The notes: generated by a model not told the origin, from the letters alone. DNA of 64,000 bases from Pseudomonadales bacterium (GCA_024234615.1 JACKNY010000001.1:462501-526500); one strand, 5' to 3'; shown: positions 39,432 to 49,177, numbered from the stretch's first letter. A program made the numbers and translations.

Positions 39432-39872
39432 CTATTCGGCTAATATGCCTATGGCGGCGTTTAGCGCTAGTTCATAACTCTGGTTTCCGAGCCCGCAAAT
39501 AACACCTTCAGCGATATCGGAAAAATAGGAGGTTTGGCGAAAGGATTCACGCCTATGCACATTGGACAGATGAACCTCGATAAAGGGGATTTTGACGCCG
39601 AGCAAGGCATCTCTTAAGGCAATACTGGTGTGGGTAAAGGCGGCGGGATTAAAGATGATAAAATTAACTCCTTCCTGGCGCGCGTCATGAATTCGATCAA
39701 TGAGCTTGTATTCGGCATTGCTTTGCAGCACTAACAGGTGGTGACCTGCTGCGGTCGCAATGTTGGATAGTCGCTTGTTGATGTCGTCCAGAGTGCTGTT
39801 ACCGTATATTTCGGGTTCGCGTGTGCCCAATAGATTTAAATTGGGTCCGTTTAATACCAGTATGGTTGCCAT
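39432..39872 (-). CDS. aroQ: Type II 3-dehydroquinate dehydratase AroQ
   Basis: This 146-aa shikimate-pathway enzyme dehydrates 3-dehydroquinate. LVLNGPNLNLLGTREPEIYG carries the catalytic Tyr and lid Arg. FNPAAFTHTSIALRDAL and EVHLSNVHRRESFR carry the active-site His residues. It heads the aroQ-accB-accC group. The 184 bp upstream (39873-40056) hold its promoter region but no gene. Confidence 0.97.
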   Translation of the reverse strand: MATILVLNGPNLNLLGTREPEIYGNSTLDDINKRLSNIATAAGHHLLVLQSNAEYKLIDRIHDARQEGVNFIIFNPAAFTHTSIALRDALLGVKIPFIEVHLSNVHRRESFRQTSYFSDIAEGVICGLGNQSYELALNAAIGILAE

Positions 39873-40056
39873 TGTGGCTATATCGCCTCGTAAAACGCCT
39901 GAAAAGGGGTGAAGATTTTATCGATTTGTGTAAATGGGGTATTTTGCCTGCACTTTACGTATTTTTAAAGCATTTTTGCTGCACTTATATTTTTTGATGG
40001 TGGCTTATAATTATTGACAGGTTTTCTGTCGGAAGCACCTATTGGCGCGCTAGCGT

Positions 40057-41925
40057 CTAATTTTGCATTTGCCCCATTACCGTTTTAAGGTGCTCACCAA
40101 GTGCTTCAGCTGTTATTTCACCTTGAATTCGATGAGAGCGTAGTTCGCCAGTTACAGGCAAAAAGAAGAGTAGGCCAGGGGGGCCGAATAGGTCAAAGTG
40201 TGCTAAAAAAGCTTGATTAATGACGGAGTTTTTTGTGATATCGGCGCGTAGCAAAACAAAGCTCCCCAGTGCCTGGCTAACCTGGGGTGTAGCAAAAACT
40301 TTGTGTTCGAGAACCTGGCAGGAAACGCACCAGTCAGCATAGATATCCAGCATGACAGGTTTTCCAAGAACCTCTGCTTGCGCTAGTTGCGCTTTGAATT
40401 CCGCTATATCTGCTATTGGTTGAAAGCGTTCCATGATTAAGCGGGCGGCATGTTGTTTATTTGCGTTTAGGTTGTTGATGGGCGTGAAAGGGTTAAAGCC
40501 GCCTTGGGTCGCGCCCGCTATCAGAAGAAAGCTATATCCGATTAGTACTATTCCCATTAATTGAGAAAGGTGATTGATTTTAAAGGTACGCAGTGATTGA
40601 AAGGCTTTAAGGTATATTGCATAACCCATTAAGAGCGCCAATGTCAGGATAAAAATCAGTGGAGTTGGCAGGATTCTTTCCATCATCCAGATGGCAACGC
40701 CAAGTAAAAGTACACCAAAAAACACTTTAACCTGATTCATCCATTTTCCGGCCTTTGGTAGAATCCCCACGCCGAATACGCCTATTGCTAATAGTGGTAT
40801 ACCCATACCTATGCCCAGGGCTAAGAGTGCCAGGCCGCCCAAAAGGGGGTCGCCAGTGCTGCTAATGTAGACCAAAGCGCCAGCGAGCGGAGCTGATACG
40901 CAAGGGGAAATAATCAGGCTTGAAATAACACCGATAATGGCAACGCTGAAAAAACTGCCTCCCTGTTGCTGCTGGCTGACGCCGTGTAAGCGCGACTGTA
41001 AACTGCTTGGTAGTCTAAGCTCATATACATCGAACATGGCCAACGCAAATAAAACAAATAAAGCGGCAATCATTGAGAGCACCCAGGGTGACTGGAGCTT
41101 CATCTGTAGGTTGAGTTCGGCACCGAAATAACCGGTAACGGTTCCCGCTATTGCGTAGGTTGTGGCCATTGCCAGGACATAGGTAAGTGAGAGGCTGAAT
41201 GCGCGACGGCGACTTGGTCGGTGGTCGCGACCAATGACGATGCTGGAAATGATTGGCACCATCGGCAACACACAGGGCGTAAAGGTGAGAGCCAGGCCCG
41301 CGACTAAAAACAATCCGACGATGCTGAGTAAGGATGATTCGGCCAGCAGTTCGGTAAAGTGCTGTTCTTCAGTAATAGGCGCTGCTGCTTTAGGCTGGTT
41401 GTCTGATGCTGGCGCTGTCTGAGTGATACGGAGACCGTTTGTGTCGAAATGTAGATAACGGTTTTGTGGGGGGTAGCATAAGCCAGCGTCAGCGCAGCCC
41501 TGATAGGAGACCCGAACGGTGGAAGACTCTTCTGCAGCCATTGCGGGCAGTGTAACGGCTAAATCACCATAGTAAACTTCGACATCACCAAAATACTCAT
41601 CATGTTTGGCTTTACCTGCGGGAATTTCAGGAGAAATTTCAGCTTGTGTATCGACTTTCTCAAACTGCAGCCGGTGCCGGTACAGGTAGTATTCCGGGGC
41701 AATCTGCCAAAAAAATGTGATAGCGCCATTCTGTTGAGTTGCCGAGAGTTGAAAGGCTTGATCTACCGGTAGAAATGTGTGTTGTTGCGGTAAAATTAAT
41801 TTGGTGGAGTTGTTGTTGAAAAATGTTTGCTCGGTGCTGGCGGCAAATGAGAGCGTCGCAAATTGGCAGAAAGCCAGTATAATCGCTAGGACAGATTTGA
41901 TTTTGGACAGAGTTGGCAACCTCAT
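40057..41925 (-). CDS. dsbD: Thiol:disulfide interchange protein DsbD
   Basis: The product is 622 aa and carries electrons from cytoplasmic thioredoxin to the periplasm. The order is a signal peptide (ending SFAAS, about residue 29), the alpha domain with GCADAGLCYPPQN (redox Cys pair), and eight transmembrane helices. These hold the Pro-Cys motifs LTFTPCVLPMVP and ISPCVSAPLAG. The C-terminal thioredoxin-like gamma domain has DWCVSCQVLE. ATG 41925 replaces TTG 41946. It is divergent from the PCu(A)C copper chaperone, which also serves periplasmic maturation. Confidence 0.95.
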   Translation of the reverse strand: MRLPTLSKIKSVLAIILAFCQFATLSFAASTEQTFFNNNSTKLILPQQHTFLPVDQAFQLSATQQNGAITFFWQIAPEYYLYRHRLQFEKVDTQAEISPEIPAGKAKHDEYFGDVEVYYGDLAVTLPAMAAEESSTVRVSYQGCADAGLCYPPQNRYLHFDTNGLRITQTAPASDNQPKAAAPITEEQHFTELLAESSLLSIVGLFLVAGLALTFTPCVLPMVPIISSIVIGRDHRPSRRRAFSLSLTYVLAMATTYAIAGTVTGYFGAELNLQMKLQSPWVLSMIAALFVLFALAMFDVYELRLPSSLQSRLHGVSQQQQGGSFFSVAIIGVISSLIISPCVSAPLAGALVYISSTGDPLLGGLALLALGIGMGIPLLAIGVFGVGILPKAGKWMNQVKVFFGVLLLGVAIWMMERILPTPLIFILTLALLMGYAIYLKAFQSLRTFKINHLSQLMGIVLIGYSFLLIAGATQGGFNPFTPINNLNANKQHAARLIMERFQPIADIAEFKAQLAQAEVLGKPVMLDIYADWCVSCQVLEHKVFATPQVSQALGSFVLLRADITKNSVINQAFLAHFDLFGPPGLLFFLPVTGELRSHRIQGEITAEALGEHLKTVMGQMQN

Positions 41926-42087
41926 AGTGATAGCTAGACCGGTCAAGAGTAGTTGCTCAGACTACCGAAGAGTCAATCGGTTCGATGCAGTTGTATCTTG
42001 TTACGGGCATAGCTTCATTTAAACCTTGCAGTGATAAATAGACATAATAATTGATTGTTCGACCCATATTCTCGGAAACAAAAAAAC

Positions 42088-42573
42088 ATGGAACAAAAAA
42101 AACGCGCCTATTTTACCCTAATCTTTGCGGCGATAAATATCTTATTTATAACGAACTTAGCTGCATCGACTATTGAAGTTGAGCAGGCAAGTGCCCGCGA
42201 ATCGCTGCCAGGCATGCAATCTAGCGCCGCCTATATGGTTATTAAAAATACATCTGAACGGGATCTGCGGCTGGTCGGTGCCACTAGCGCCAGAATGGTG
42301 AAAATAGAAATACATCAGCATCGCCAGCAGGGTGATATGACGGCCATGCGCAAGGTGGAGAGTGTGGTCATCCCTGCTCGGGGTGAGTTCGTTTTTCAGT
42401 CAGGTGGATATCATTTAATGTTGATGGGCATAGAGCAACCGCTGATGGTCGGCGAAGAGTTAAGCCTGCAATTGGTGTTTGAAGACGGGACTACCCTCGA
42501 TATTAAAGTTCCGGTGGTCAGCATAACAGCGCCAGCAGGCCACCATGGCATGACACACTCAAAACAGCGTTAG
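42088..42573 (+). CDS. PCu(A)C-type periplasmic copper chaperone
   Basis: The product is 161 aa. A signal peptide (to about residue 28, ...NLAAS) is followed by a cupredoxin-like domain. Copper ligands of the H(M)x10Mx21HxM pattern are seen in IEIHQHRQQGDMTAMRKVE and YHLMLMG. The tail is HHGMTHSKQR, also metal-binding in style. Such proteins load Cu(I) into cytochrome oxidase or act in copper handling. ATG 42088 with GGAAAC upstream is preferred to TTG 42055. The DUF2333 gene follows after 16 bp. Confidence 0.87.
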   Translation: MEQKKRAYFTLIFAAINILFITNLAASTIEVEQASARESLPGMQSSAAYMVIKNTSERDLRLVGATSARMVKIEIHQHRQQGDMTAMRKVESVVIPARGEFVFQSGGYHLMLMGIEQPLMVGEELSLQLVFEDGTTLDIKVPVVSITAPAGHHGMTHSKQR

Positions 42574-42589
42574 TGATGGAAAACAAAGA

Positions 42590-43576
42590 ATGAAAAATAA
42601 TAAGAACCTAGTATTGTTGACGGCTGTTGCTGCAGTGCTGTTGGTGATATCCCTGCTATTAAGTTTTTACTGGAGTTCAGAGCCGGACCAATTTGGCGTT
42701 AGTGAGCAAGCGGAAGCATTGGCGAAGCGCGACGACCCTGTTATAGGTTATGTTACTACCAGCACCTTGATCGCTGTTGCTTCGACCTTGCTGGATAAGT
42801 CTGGTGGTTATATTTCGAATGACCTTTTGCCTCCTGGGGTGTGGCTGGACAATATTTCTAATTGGGAGTTTGGTGTGCTGGTGCAGGTGCGAGACTTGTC
42901 ACGTGCGCTGCGCAAGGATTTTAGCCGTTCGCAATCACAATCCAGGGAGGATGTGGACCTGGCGATTGCTGAGCCGCAATTTAATTTTGATAGTGATAGT
43001 TGGATAATGCCTTCTACCGAATCAGAATATCGTGCAGGAATTAAAGCGCTAAAGCGTTATTTGCGTCGTTTGTCTGATAAAGAAGAGAGTGATGCCCAAT
43101 TTTATGCGCGCGCCGATAACCTGCGTAATTGGTTGGCGGATATTGAGACGCGCCTGGGCAGCCTGTCCCAGCGTCTGAGTGCGAGTGTCGGACAACGACG
43201 CATCAATACTGACTTGGCTGGCGATGCTGAAGCAAGTCAGTCAACCGAATCACCAACGGAATTCGAAGTTAAAACGCCTTGGCACCAAATTGACGATGTG
43301 TTCTATGAGGCGAGAGGTACTTCCTGGGCGCTTATCCATTTGTTAAACGCGATTCAGGTAGATTTTGCCGATACCCTGGCAAAGAAAAATGCCCGTATCA
43401 GCTTGCAGCAAATTATCAGAGAGCTGGAGGCTACCCAAATAGAATTGGGTAGTCCGGTAATACTCAACGGCAGTGGTTTTGGGCTATTTGCCAACCATTC
43501 CTTGGTAATGGCCTCCTATATTGCCCGAGCCAATGCGGCGATTATTGATTTAAGAGAACTTTTGTCTCAAGGCTGA
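42590..43576 (+). CDS. DUF2333 family membrane protein
   Basis: The product is 328 aa. One N-terminal transmembrane helix (about 7-27) is followed by a long helical periplasmic body. DPVIGYVTTSTLIAVASTLLDKSGGYISND and LPPGVWLDNISNWEFGVL are the well-conserved DUF2333 features. The C-terminal region (ARGTSWALIHLLNAIQVDF) is also typical. The function is unknown. It is probably cotranscribed with the copper chaperone. Confidence 0.88.
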   Translation: MKNNKNLVLLTAVAAVLLVISLLLSFYWSSEPDQFGVSEQAEALAKRDDPVIGYVTTSTLIAVASTLLDKSGGYISNDLLPPGVWLDNISNWEFGVLVQVRDLSRALRKDFSRSQSQSREDVDLAIAEPQFNFDSDSWIMPSTESEYRAGIKALKRYLRRLSDKEESDAQFYARADNLRNWLADIETRLGSLSQRLSASVGQRRINTDLAGDAEASQSTESPTEFEVKTPWHQIDDVFYEARGTSWALIHLLNAIQVDFADTLAKKNARISLQQIIRELEATQIELGSPVILNGSGFGLFANHSLVMASYIARANAAIIDLRELLSQG

Positions 43577-43872
43577 AGTGTATTTGTCAGTTACCAATGC
43601 TGCTATTTTAGTCATCAAAGAGAAGAATTATGTCTTTCCGAAAGGAACATTGTATTTTGCGCGTGGTCAGAACTCATGTGGGCTTGCCTTCAAAATATGT
43701 GCGCCATAAAGAATCTAACGACTCTCCAAGTCCCTCTAGCCGAGGTAGGGGCTGCAAATAAAGGGCATTTTGTCCGGGGCGAAGGACTTCCAGAGAAAGT
43801 CTGCCTTAGTAGATTTGAGCATAGATTGAGTGGTATTTTTAGCGCATTGCTCAGTTTTCACTCTAGTATTTT
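43577..43872. other. 296-bp gap before the envelope cluster
   Basis: It must contain the promoter of the following operon, but no clear -35/-10 pair stands out. A 43-codon frame starts at ATG 43630 behind AGAGAAG and ends at 43761. Its Arg/Ser-rich, non-hydrophobic product resembles nothing I know, so I do not call it a gene. Confidence 0.4.
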
Positions 43873-45219
43873 ATGGGTGGCAAAGGTGTGAATAAAACTA
43901 GGAATAAAAGCGTTCAATCGATACTTTTTAATCTACTGAGTATCTGTGCATTGAGTGTCTGTTCAATTCGAGCGATTGCGAATAGCGAAGAACAACGTAC
44001 AGTAGTGTTGCCTGCTCAAACATTGGCGGAAACAGCGGCAATTAAAGCAGATTCGCCGCAGTCACTCGAAGGGCAAGGCGTTCCTGACCCGTTTCATGGT
44101 TCCGTGGAAACATATAATAAAGCAATTGTAGCGATAGAAGATCAATACGGAGTGTATGATAGTCGTTTGTCCGAGCAACTCATGGGGCTGGGGCTTGCTT
44201 ATCAGAGCCAGGGCGAGCACAAAGTGGCCGTTGGTGCATTTAAACGTGCAGCCCATATCAATCGTATTAACCATGGCCTCTATAGTTTGTCACAGGAACC
44301 GATGTTGTCGCACTTGGTAGAAAGTTACGCGGCCGATGGCGATTGGAAAAACGCGAGCGATAAACAGCAACTACTGTACGATATAAAATGCCGCAACTAC
44401 GGTAAAAATAGCCCAAAGTTGTTGGCCACATTATCAGACATGGTTGAGTGGCATATGAGTGCTTACCAGAAAGGATCAAATATTACGCACCTGCTGCGCG
44501 CCTGGGAGCTCAATCAGCAAGCTATATCTATTATTGAAACTAATTTTGGGCCAAATGACTTGCAGTTAAACGATGCGTTGATTCGTCAGGTATCCACTAG
44601 TTACCACTTGGCTGAATATCAGATGTCGATTTCGGCACCCACTAATTCTTTTAGTCAGAGCCAGCAAACTGTGAGTAGCTTTACTCAGCCAAACTTTCCT
44701 GAACAGGATCAGCGTTTTCATTCGATGTTAAGTCCCTACCGGGATGGCAAAACCGCATTGCTGCGGCGTGTGGAACTTTACAAAAAAAATCCGCAGGCAA
44801 CTTCTGATAATCAGGCTGACGCCTTAATAAAATTGGGTGACTGGTATTTTTATTTTAATAAGCGCGAATCGGCAATTAAAATTTACCAGGAAGCCGAAAA
44901 AATATTGGCCGCAACTGACCAATCTGGAATGCGGATTGAGAATGTTTTCGGGCAGCCTCATGCTTTAATCTTTGAGTCGAATAGTTTGCCAGAGCAACAG
45001 CGGGACAGAGCAAAACAGCAGGGTTATGTCGAAGCGAAATTTGATGTTACCCCCGCTGGGCGAGCCAGGGATGTTCAGATCATGGAGTCAGAGCCGCCGA
45101 ATATGATGGATGCGTTGGTGCAGCAATCGATCCAGTCTACCCGGTATCGGCCAGCCATTATCAATGGCAAGCCTGTGCTGACTAAGAATGTGATATATCG
45201 GCATGTTTTCCATTTTTAG
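43873..45219 (+). CDS. Exported TPR protein with TonB-C-like C-terminus
   Basis: The product is 448 aa. A signal sequence (hydrophobic about 17-36, ending AIANS) is followed by TPR-like helical pairs, for example LMGLGLAYQSQGEHKVAVGAFKRAA (residues about 104-128) and IKLGDWYFYFNKRESAIKIYQEA. The last 75 residues (YVEAKFDVTPAGRARDVQ...RYRPAIINGKPV) match the TonB C-terminal fold pattern. It has no proline-rich stalk, so it is not a classical TonB. ATG 43873 and GTG 43888 are both possible starts. It opens the co-directional envelope cluster. The exact role is unknown. Confidence 0.75.
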   Translation: MGGKGVNKTRNKSVQSILFNLLSICALSVCSIRAIANSEEQRTVVLPAQTLAETAAIKADSPQSLEGQGVPDPFHGSVETYNKAIVAIEDQYGVYDSRLSEQLMGLGLAYQSQGEHKVAVGAFKRAAHINRINHGLYSLSQEPMLSHLVESYAADGDWKNASDKQQLLYDIKCRNYGKNSPKLLATLSDMVEWHMSAYQKGSNITHLLRAWELNQQAISIIETNFGPNDLQLNDALIRQVSTSYHLAEYQMSISAPTNSFSQSQQTVSSFTQPNFPEQDQRFHSMLSPYRDGKTALLRRVELYKKNPQATSDNQADALIKLGDWYFYFNKRESAIKIYQEAEKILAATDQSGMRIENVFGQPHALIFESNSLPEQQRDRAKQQGYVEAKFDVTPAGRARDVQIMESEPPNMMDALVQQSIQSTRYRPAIINGKPVLTKNVIYRHVFHF

Positions 45220-45243
45220 CAAATAAAGGAAAGGTCAAATGGC

Positions 45244-46248
45244 ATGGTGAACCTAAAAGCAATGTTAAGAGTAGCGCCAATAGTTGCCGTGGTACTGCTA
45301 TTAGCAGCCTGTAAAACTATTCCGAGCTCTTCCTCTTCTGATAGTGGCTCTAGTTCATCCTCTTCGTCAGGCGGGGGGGGCTCCTCGTCGCCATCGGGGT
45401 CTTCACCCGGTATGCCTAGCAGTGGTGGTTATAAGCCCTTTCCGCAGTCCGGACAAGCCGGGTTGCCTGGTAAGTCCGGTAGTCAGTCAAGTGAAACTGC
45501 AAAAAAGAGTGATGCCAGCGCAAAGCAAAGTTCCTCCGCAAAATCGAGCGGGAAATCTGGTGACGGCTCAGAGGACAAAACGCTTTCCGACGCTCTGGAA
45601 GAATTTGAGCGTGCACGTCAAAGAGGTAATGCCGACAGTGAAGACGGTAGTAGCCAGCAAGGTGAATACTCGGTTGCGGTAGAAGAATCAGATTTTCCTT
45701 TGATTATTCCGCCGTCAGGCGATGCTGGTGTTGATCTGGAGCGACAGGAAGGCATCGAAGGAGGAGTCGAAAGTGTTGGTAGTGCCCAGACTGAAGGAGA
45801 AAAAGTCGCGGTGTTAGACCGGCAGCTGGAGGAGTCCTATGGGCAGTTTGAAGGTATGATTCTGCGCGAACGCGGTTATGTTCGCGATAAAGAGAATGCA
45901 CGCGGGAGCAATGCCGTGATCGATGCGGGAGGTGTTGTTGGCGAAGAACAAAACGCCAGTGGCAGTGAAGGTTCGGGGTCATCCGAAGGCGGTTTAGATG
46001 TCGAAGCAGGAGGCCCAATCACCGGTAGCGGAGCGGGTTCCCGACCGGAAGGTGGCGACCAAAGAGAAGGTGATTACCAACAGGCGGCGACTACCCATAA
46101 ACCGCCACCCGATATCCCCGATGGTAGTGATGATGATGTCGTCGCACGCCAATTGCGAGAAGCGGCGATGAACGAATCTGATGCAGAGTTGCGAGAGAAG
46201 CTTTGGGATGAGTACCGGAAATATAAAAGTAAATCGAAGAGCAAATAG
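45244..46248 (+). CDS. Ser/Gly-rich lipoprotein
   Basis: The product is 334 aa. The signal peptide has lipobox LLAAC-K (Cys at about 23), predicted outer-membrane sorting. Residues about 27-110 are low-complexity Ser/Gly/Lys, then acidic and disordered. A short ordered C-terminus (VVARQLREAAMNESDAELREKLWDEYRKY) ends in KSKSKSK. It looks like a flexible tether. AAAGGAAAGG lies upstream of ATG 45244, 24 bp after the TPR gene. No catalytic motif is seen. Confidence 0.8.
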   Translation: MVNLKAMLRVAPIVAVVLLLAACKTIPSSSSSDSGSSSSSSSGGGGSSSPSGSSPGMPSSGGYKPFPQSGQAGLPGKSGSQSSETAKKSDASAKQSSSAKSSGKSGDGSEDKTLSDALEEFERARQRGNADSEDGSSQQGEYSVAVEESDFPLIIPPSGDAGVDLERQEGIEGGVESVGSAQTEGEKVAVLDRQLEESYGQFEGMILRERGYVRDKENARGSNAVIDAGGVVGEEQNASGSEGSGSSEGGLDVEAGGPITGSGAGSRPEGGDQREGDYQQAATTHKPPPDIPDGSDDDVVARQLREAAMNESDAELREKLWDEYRKYKSKSKSK

Positions 46249-46311
46249 TGCTCCAAATTAGTTGGGTTTCTGATAGGGACGGTAAATATCAGTGAGCGAG
46301 TTGACGTTAAA

Positions 46312-47508
46312 ATGACGAAACTACCACAATTAGCCTTTAGCTTGGTGATGGCGCTTTCGTTGTTGTTGGCAGGCTGTGCTACGACGACGGTAAAAACCAC
46401 CGACATTACGCCGCTGGATTATCAGTCCAGGGAAGTTGCTGAGCATGAGTTATTGGATATAGGCGTGCTGCTATTTGATCCTGGTATTGATGAAGTGTTG
46501 GCGGATAAAAACTCCGTTACGCTGCCAGAAATAAGGAAGGCCGAGTCGCGCTACATTCCCTACACGCTAACCGAAACTTTGCAAAAAAATGGGAGTTGGG
46601 GTGCGGTGCGTGTTATCCCGAAAGAAAGCACAATAGTGGACGTTTATATCAGAGGTAAAATTCTACATTCCGACGGAGAGCTATTAAGGCTTCAAATTAC
46701 TGTGCAGGATGCGCCGGGCTATCAGTGGTTTACGCGCGAGTATGAAGAAATGGCCAGTACTTATAGCTACGATGACAAGAAACATAAACAGCTTGATCCA
46801 TTTCAAGGAATCTATAATCGTATTGCCAATGATTTGCTGGCCTATCGAGAGAAGCTGAGTGAACAAAAATTAAAAAATATCCGTACTGTATCGGAATTAA
46901 AATTTGCAAGCAGCTTTTCGGAAAAGGCTTTTGCAGAGTACATGACACAGGATAAGTCGGGTAATTATCACGTGGTTCGATTGCCGCCGGATAATGATCC
47001 ATTACTGCTGCGCGTGAAAAGTATCCGCGAGCGAGATTATTTGTTTGTCGACACATTGCAGGACTATTACTCTTCCTTTGCTTTGGAAATGGAAAAACCT
47101 TATCGCGAATGGCGTAAGATGACTTACTACGATGTGGTATCGCTACGGGAATTGCGTCGCGAGGCGCGTAATCGCCTGATTGCGGGAGCCGCTATGGTTA
47201 TTGCGGGTGTTGCCGCCTCCGGTGGCGGTGACGGTGCTACCCGTGCCGCTGGGCATGTCGGTGTCCTTGGCGGTGCCTATATGATCAAAAGCGGCCTGGA
47301 TAAACGTGCCGAATCACAAATCCACCAGGAGGCACTCCAGGAGCTGGGGGGGTCCTTTGAAGCGGAAGTGGAGCCGCAGGTTATTGAGTTGGAAGACCGC
47401 ACCGTTACCTTAACGGGCACCGTTGATAATCAGTACGATCAATGGCGTAACATACTGTATGATATCTATATGACTGAAACGGGCGGTGTGTCATCCAGCA
47501 CTCAATAA
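46312..47508 (+). CDS. Lipoprotein of the envelope cluster
   Basis: The product is 398 aa with lipobox LLAGC-A near residue 22. The N-terminal half resembles an alpha/beta lipoprotein domain: DIGVLLFDPGID, then ESRYIPYTLTETLQKNGSWGAVRV and VDVYIRGKILHSDG. This is the style of proteins that compute or bind envelope polymers. A Gly/Ala-rich stretch (about 290-325, GAAMVIAGVAASGGGDG) could be membrane-associated. The name and function are unknown. It belongs to the same run of genes. Confidence 0.75.
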   Translation: MTKLPQLAFSLVMALSLLLAGCATTTVKTTDITPLDYQSREVAEHELLDIGVLLFDPGIDEVLADKNSVTLPEIRKAESRYIPYTLTETLQKNGSWGAVRVIPKESTIVDVYIRGKILHSDGELLRLQITVQDAPGYQWFTREYEEMASTYSYDDKKHKQLDPFQGIYNRIANDLLAYREKLSEQKLKNIRTVSELKFASSFSEKAFAEYMTQDKSGNYHVVRLPPDNDPLLLRVKSIRERDYLFVDTLQDYYSSFALEMEKPYREWRKMTYYDVVSLRELRREARNRLIAGAAMVIAGVAASGGGDGATRAAGHVGVLGGAYMIKSGLDKRAESQIHQEALQELGGSFEAEVEPQVIELEDRTVTLTGTVDNQYDQWRNILYDIYMTETGGVSSSTQ

Positions 47509-47654
47509 GAGAGTTTGCGGCCGAAAACTGCGGCTTAAATCGTAACCGCTAAACTGTCATCATGAGAAAAAACTTTTGCAATAGATTTCTACGCTGGCAT
47601 GGGTAGCACGCCAAGTCAGGAATCTTAAACTGATAGAGTATAAATCCGCCAGCT

Positions 47655-49172
47655 ATGCCAGAAAATGCTACAGAGCGCAAACCACATGAGTTTGAGCAGA
47701 TCCAGCCGACAAAAATAGAGATCACGCCGCACTCTCCAGAATTAATACCAACTTCGTCAATCAGGGAGTCCGCCGCCAGTAGACGTAAATGGGTATTGGC
47801 GTGTATAGCGCTTTCAGCGGTTTTAGTGGTGCTCGTCTTCATATTTTTACCACAAATGGTTGTCAAGCCAAATATCCCGATGGATGCGCCTATCGTTAAA
47901 AGTGCTGCTGTTGAACAGGTCTCGCCCTGGCAAGAGGCGCAAACAGCGCGCGAGCGTAAAGAGGCTCAGGATGTCTTAGCGCAACTCCTGGAGGAACAGT
48001 TCGCACTGGAGGAAGCTCAGGTTAAGCTCTGGGGGCAAAAGACGTTTGACGAAGCGGCGGACTTGGCGAAACAGGGCGATGAGCTATACCGACAACAGGC
48101 GTTTGCGCAGGCGACAGACAGCTATACCCAGGCGCTAGCCAAACTCACCGAACTCTCCGTGCGTTTGCCGTCGGTCACGAGCGACCACTTACGCCAAGGT
48201 TTTGATGCTGTAAAAGCGGGAAATGCTACTGCTGCAAAAGCAGCATTTGACATAGTGTTGCAAATCGAACCAGATAACTCGGAGGCGTTCAAGGGCTTAC
48301 AAAGAGTGAGTACGCTGGATCAGGTCATTAGTTTGGCTGAGAAGGCTGCTGTCGAGGAAGCGAATACCCGACTGGATCAGTCGCAACAATTGTTGCAGCA
48401 AGCGTTGAAACTAGATGCCGATTCTGAGCGGGTAAAATCTCAATTGGGCTCGCTCAAACAAAAAATACTGGAACGCGATTTTATTGCTGCTATGTCCAAG
48501 GGACTCAGCGCCTTGGAACGGTCGGACTTTAACCAAGCCCGTAGCGCCTTTCAGTTGGCGCTCAAGCTTAAACCGGGCTCTCAAGAGGCACTGTCCGGCG
48601 CACAGGAAGTCACCCACCGCATTGCCCAAAACACCATTACCTCTTATCGAGAGCAGGCACAGAAACTCAGCGAGCAGGAGCAATGGCAGGCGGCACTGGA
48701 GAAATACGATGCGGTGTTGAAAATGGATGCTAGTCTATTGTTTGCGCAAAAAGGCTACAAGCAAACCTCGGATCGAGCCCGCCTTGATCAACTGCTGCAA
48801 GAACAAATTGAGTCTCCTGCAAGGCTGGCTACCGAAGCCGTCTATCAGGAAGCGAACGCATTGTTAAAAGTTGCCGCTACCGTGGCGCAACCTGGGCCGC
48901 GATTACAGCAACAAATCTTGCGTCTACAAGACTTAATGCGGCAGGCGGTGATGCCAATTGAAGTGGAAATCACCTCCGATAATCAAACTCAGGTCACTCT
49001 GCTTAAAACGGGCCTGTTAGGAAATTTTCTCCAGCACCGGTTGTCTCTAACGCCGGGGCACTATATTTTGGTAGGCAAGCGAAATGGTTTTCGAGATGTG
49101 CGCAGAGAGTTTGATGTGGCGTTCAATAAGCCACCAGTCTCCGTTAATATCCAGTGTTCGGAGAAGATATAA
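47655..49172 (+). CDS. Bitopic membrane TPR protein
   Basis: The product is 505 aa. The cytoplasmic N-terminus of 45 residues is followed by one transmembrane helix (46-68). A periplasmic TPR superhelix comes next (about 135-400; repeats such as AAKAAFDIVLQIEPDNSEAFKGL and ARSAFQLALKLKPGSQEALSG). A C-terminal beta domain (VEITSDNQTQVTLLKTG...LSLTPGHYILVGKRNGF) is PEGA-like. The PEGA/FGE gene starts 6 nt after its stop, so the two are coupled. It likely scaffolds the complex. Confidence 0.8.
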   Translation: MPENATERKPHEFEQIQPTKIEITPHSPELIPTSSIRESAASRRKWVLACIALSAVLVVLVFIFLPQMVVKPNIPMDAPIVKSAAVEQVSPWQEAQTARERKEAQDVLAQLLEEQFALEEAQVKLWGQKTFDEAADLAKQGDELYRQQAFAQATDSYTQALAKLTELSVRLPSVTSDHLRQGFDAVKAGNATAAKAAFDIVLQIEPDNSEAFKGLQRVSTLDQVISLAEKAAVEEANTRLDQSQQLLQQALKLDADSERVKSQLGSLKQKILERDFIAAMSKGLSALERSDFNQARSAFQLALKLKPGSQEALSGAQEVTHRIAQNTITSYREQAQKLSEQEQWQAALEKYDAVLKMDASLLFAQKGYKQTSDRARLDQLLQEQIESPARLATEAVYQEANALLKVAATVAQPGPRLQQQILRLQDLMRQAVMPIEVEITSDNQTQVTLLKTGLLGNFLQHRLSLTPGHYILVGKRNGFRDVRREFDVAFNKPPVSVNIQCSEKI

Positions 49173-49177
49173 TCGCG

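Noticed and set aside
45344..45682. 112-codon alternative frame in the Ser-rich lipoprotein
   Set aside because: It arises from biased codons of the true frame, which has a lipobox and a ribosome-binding site.
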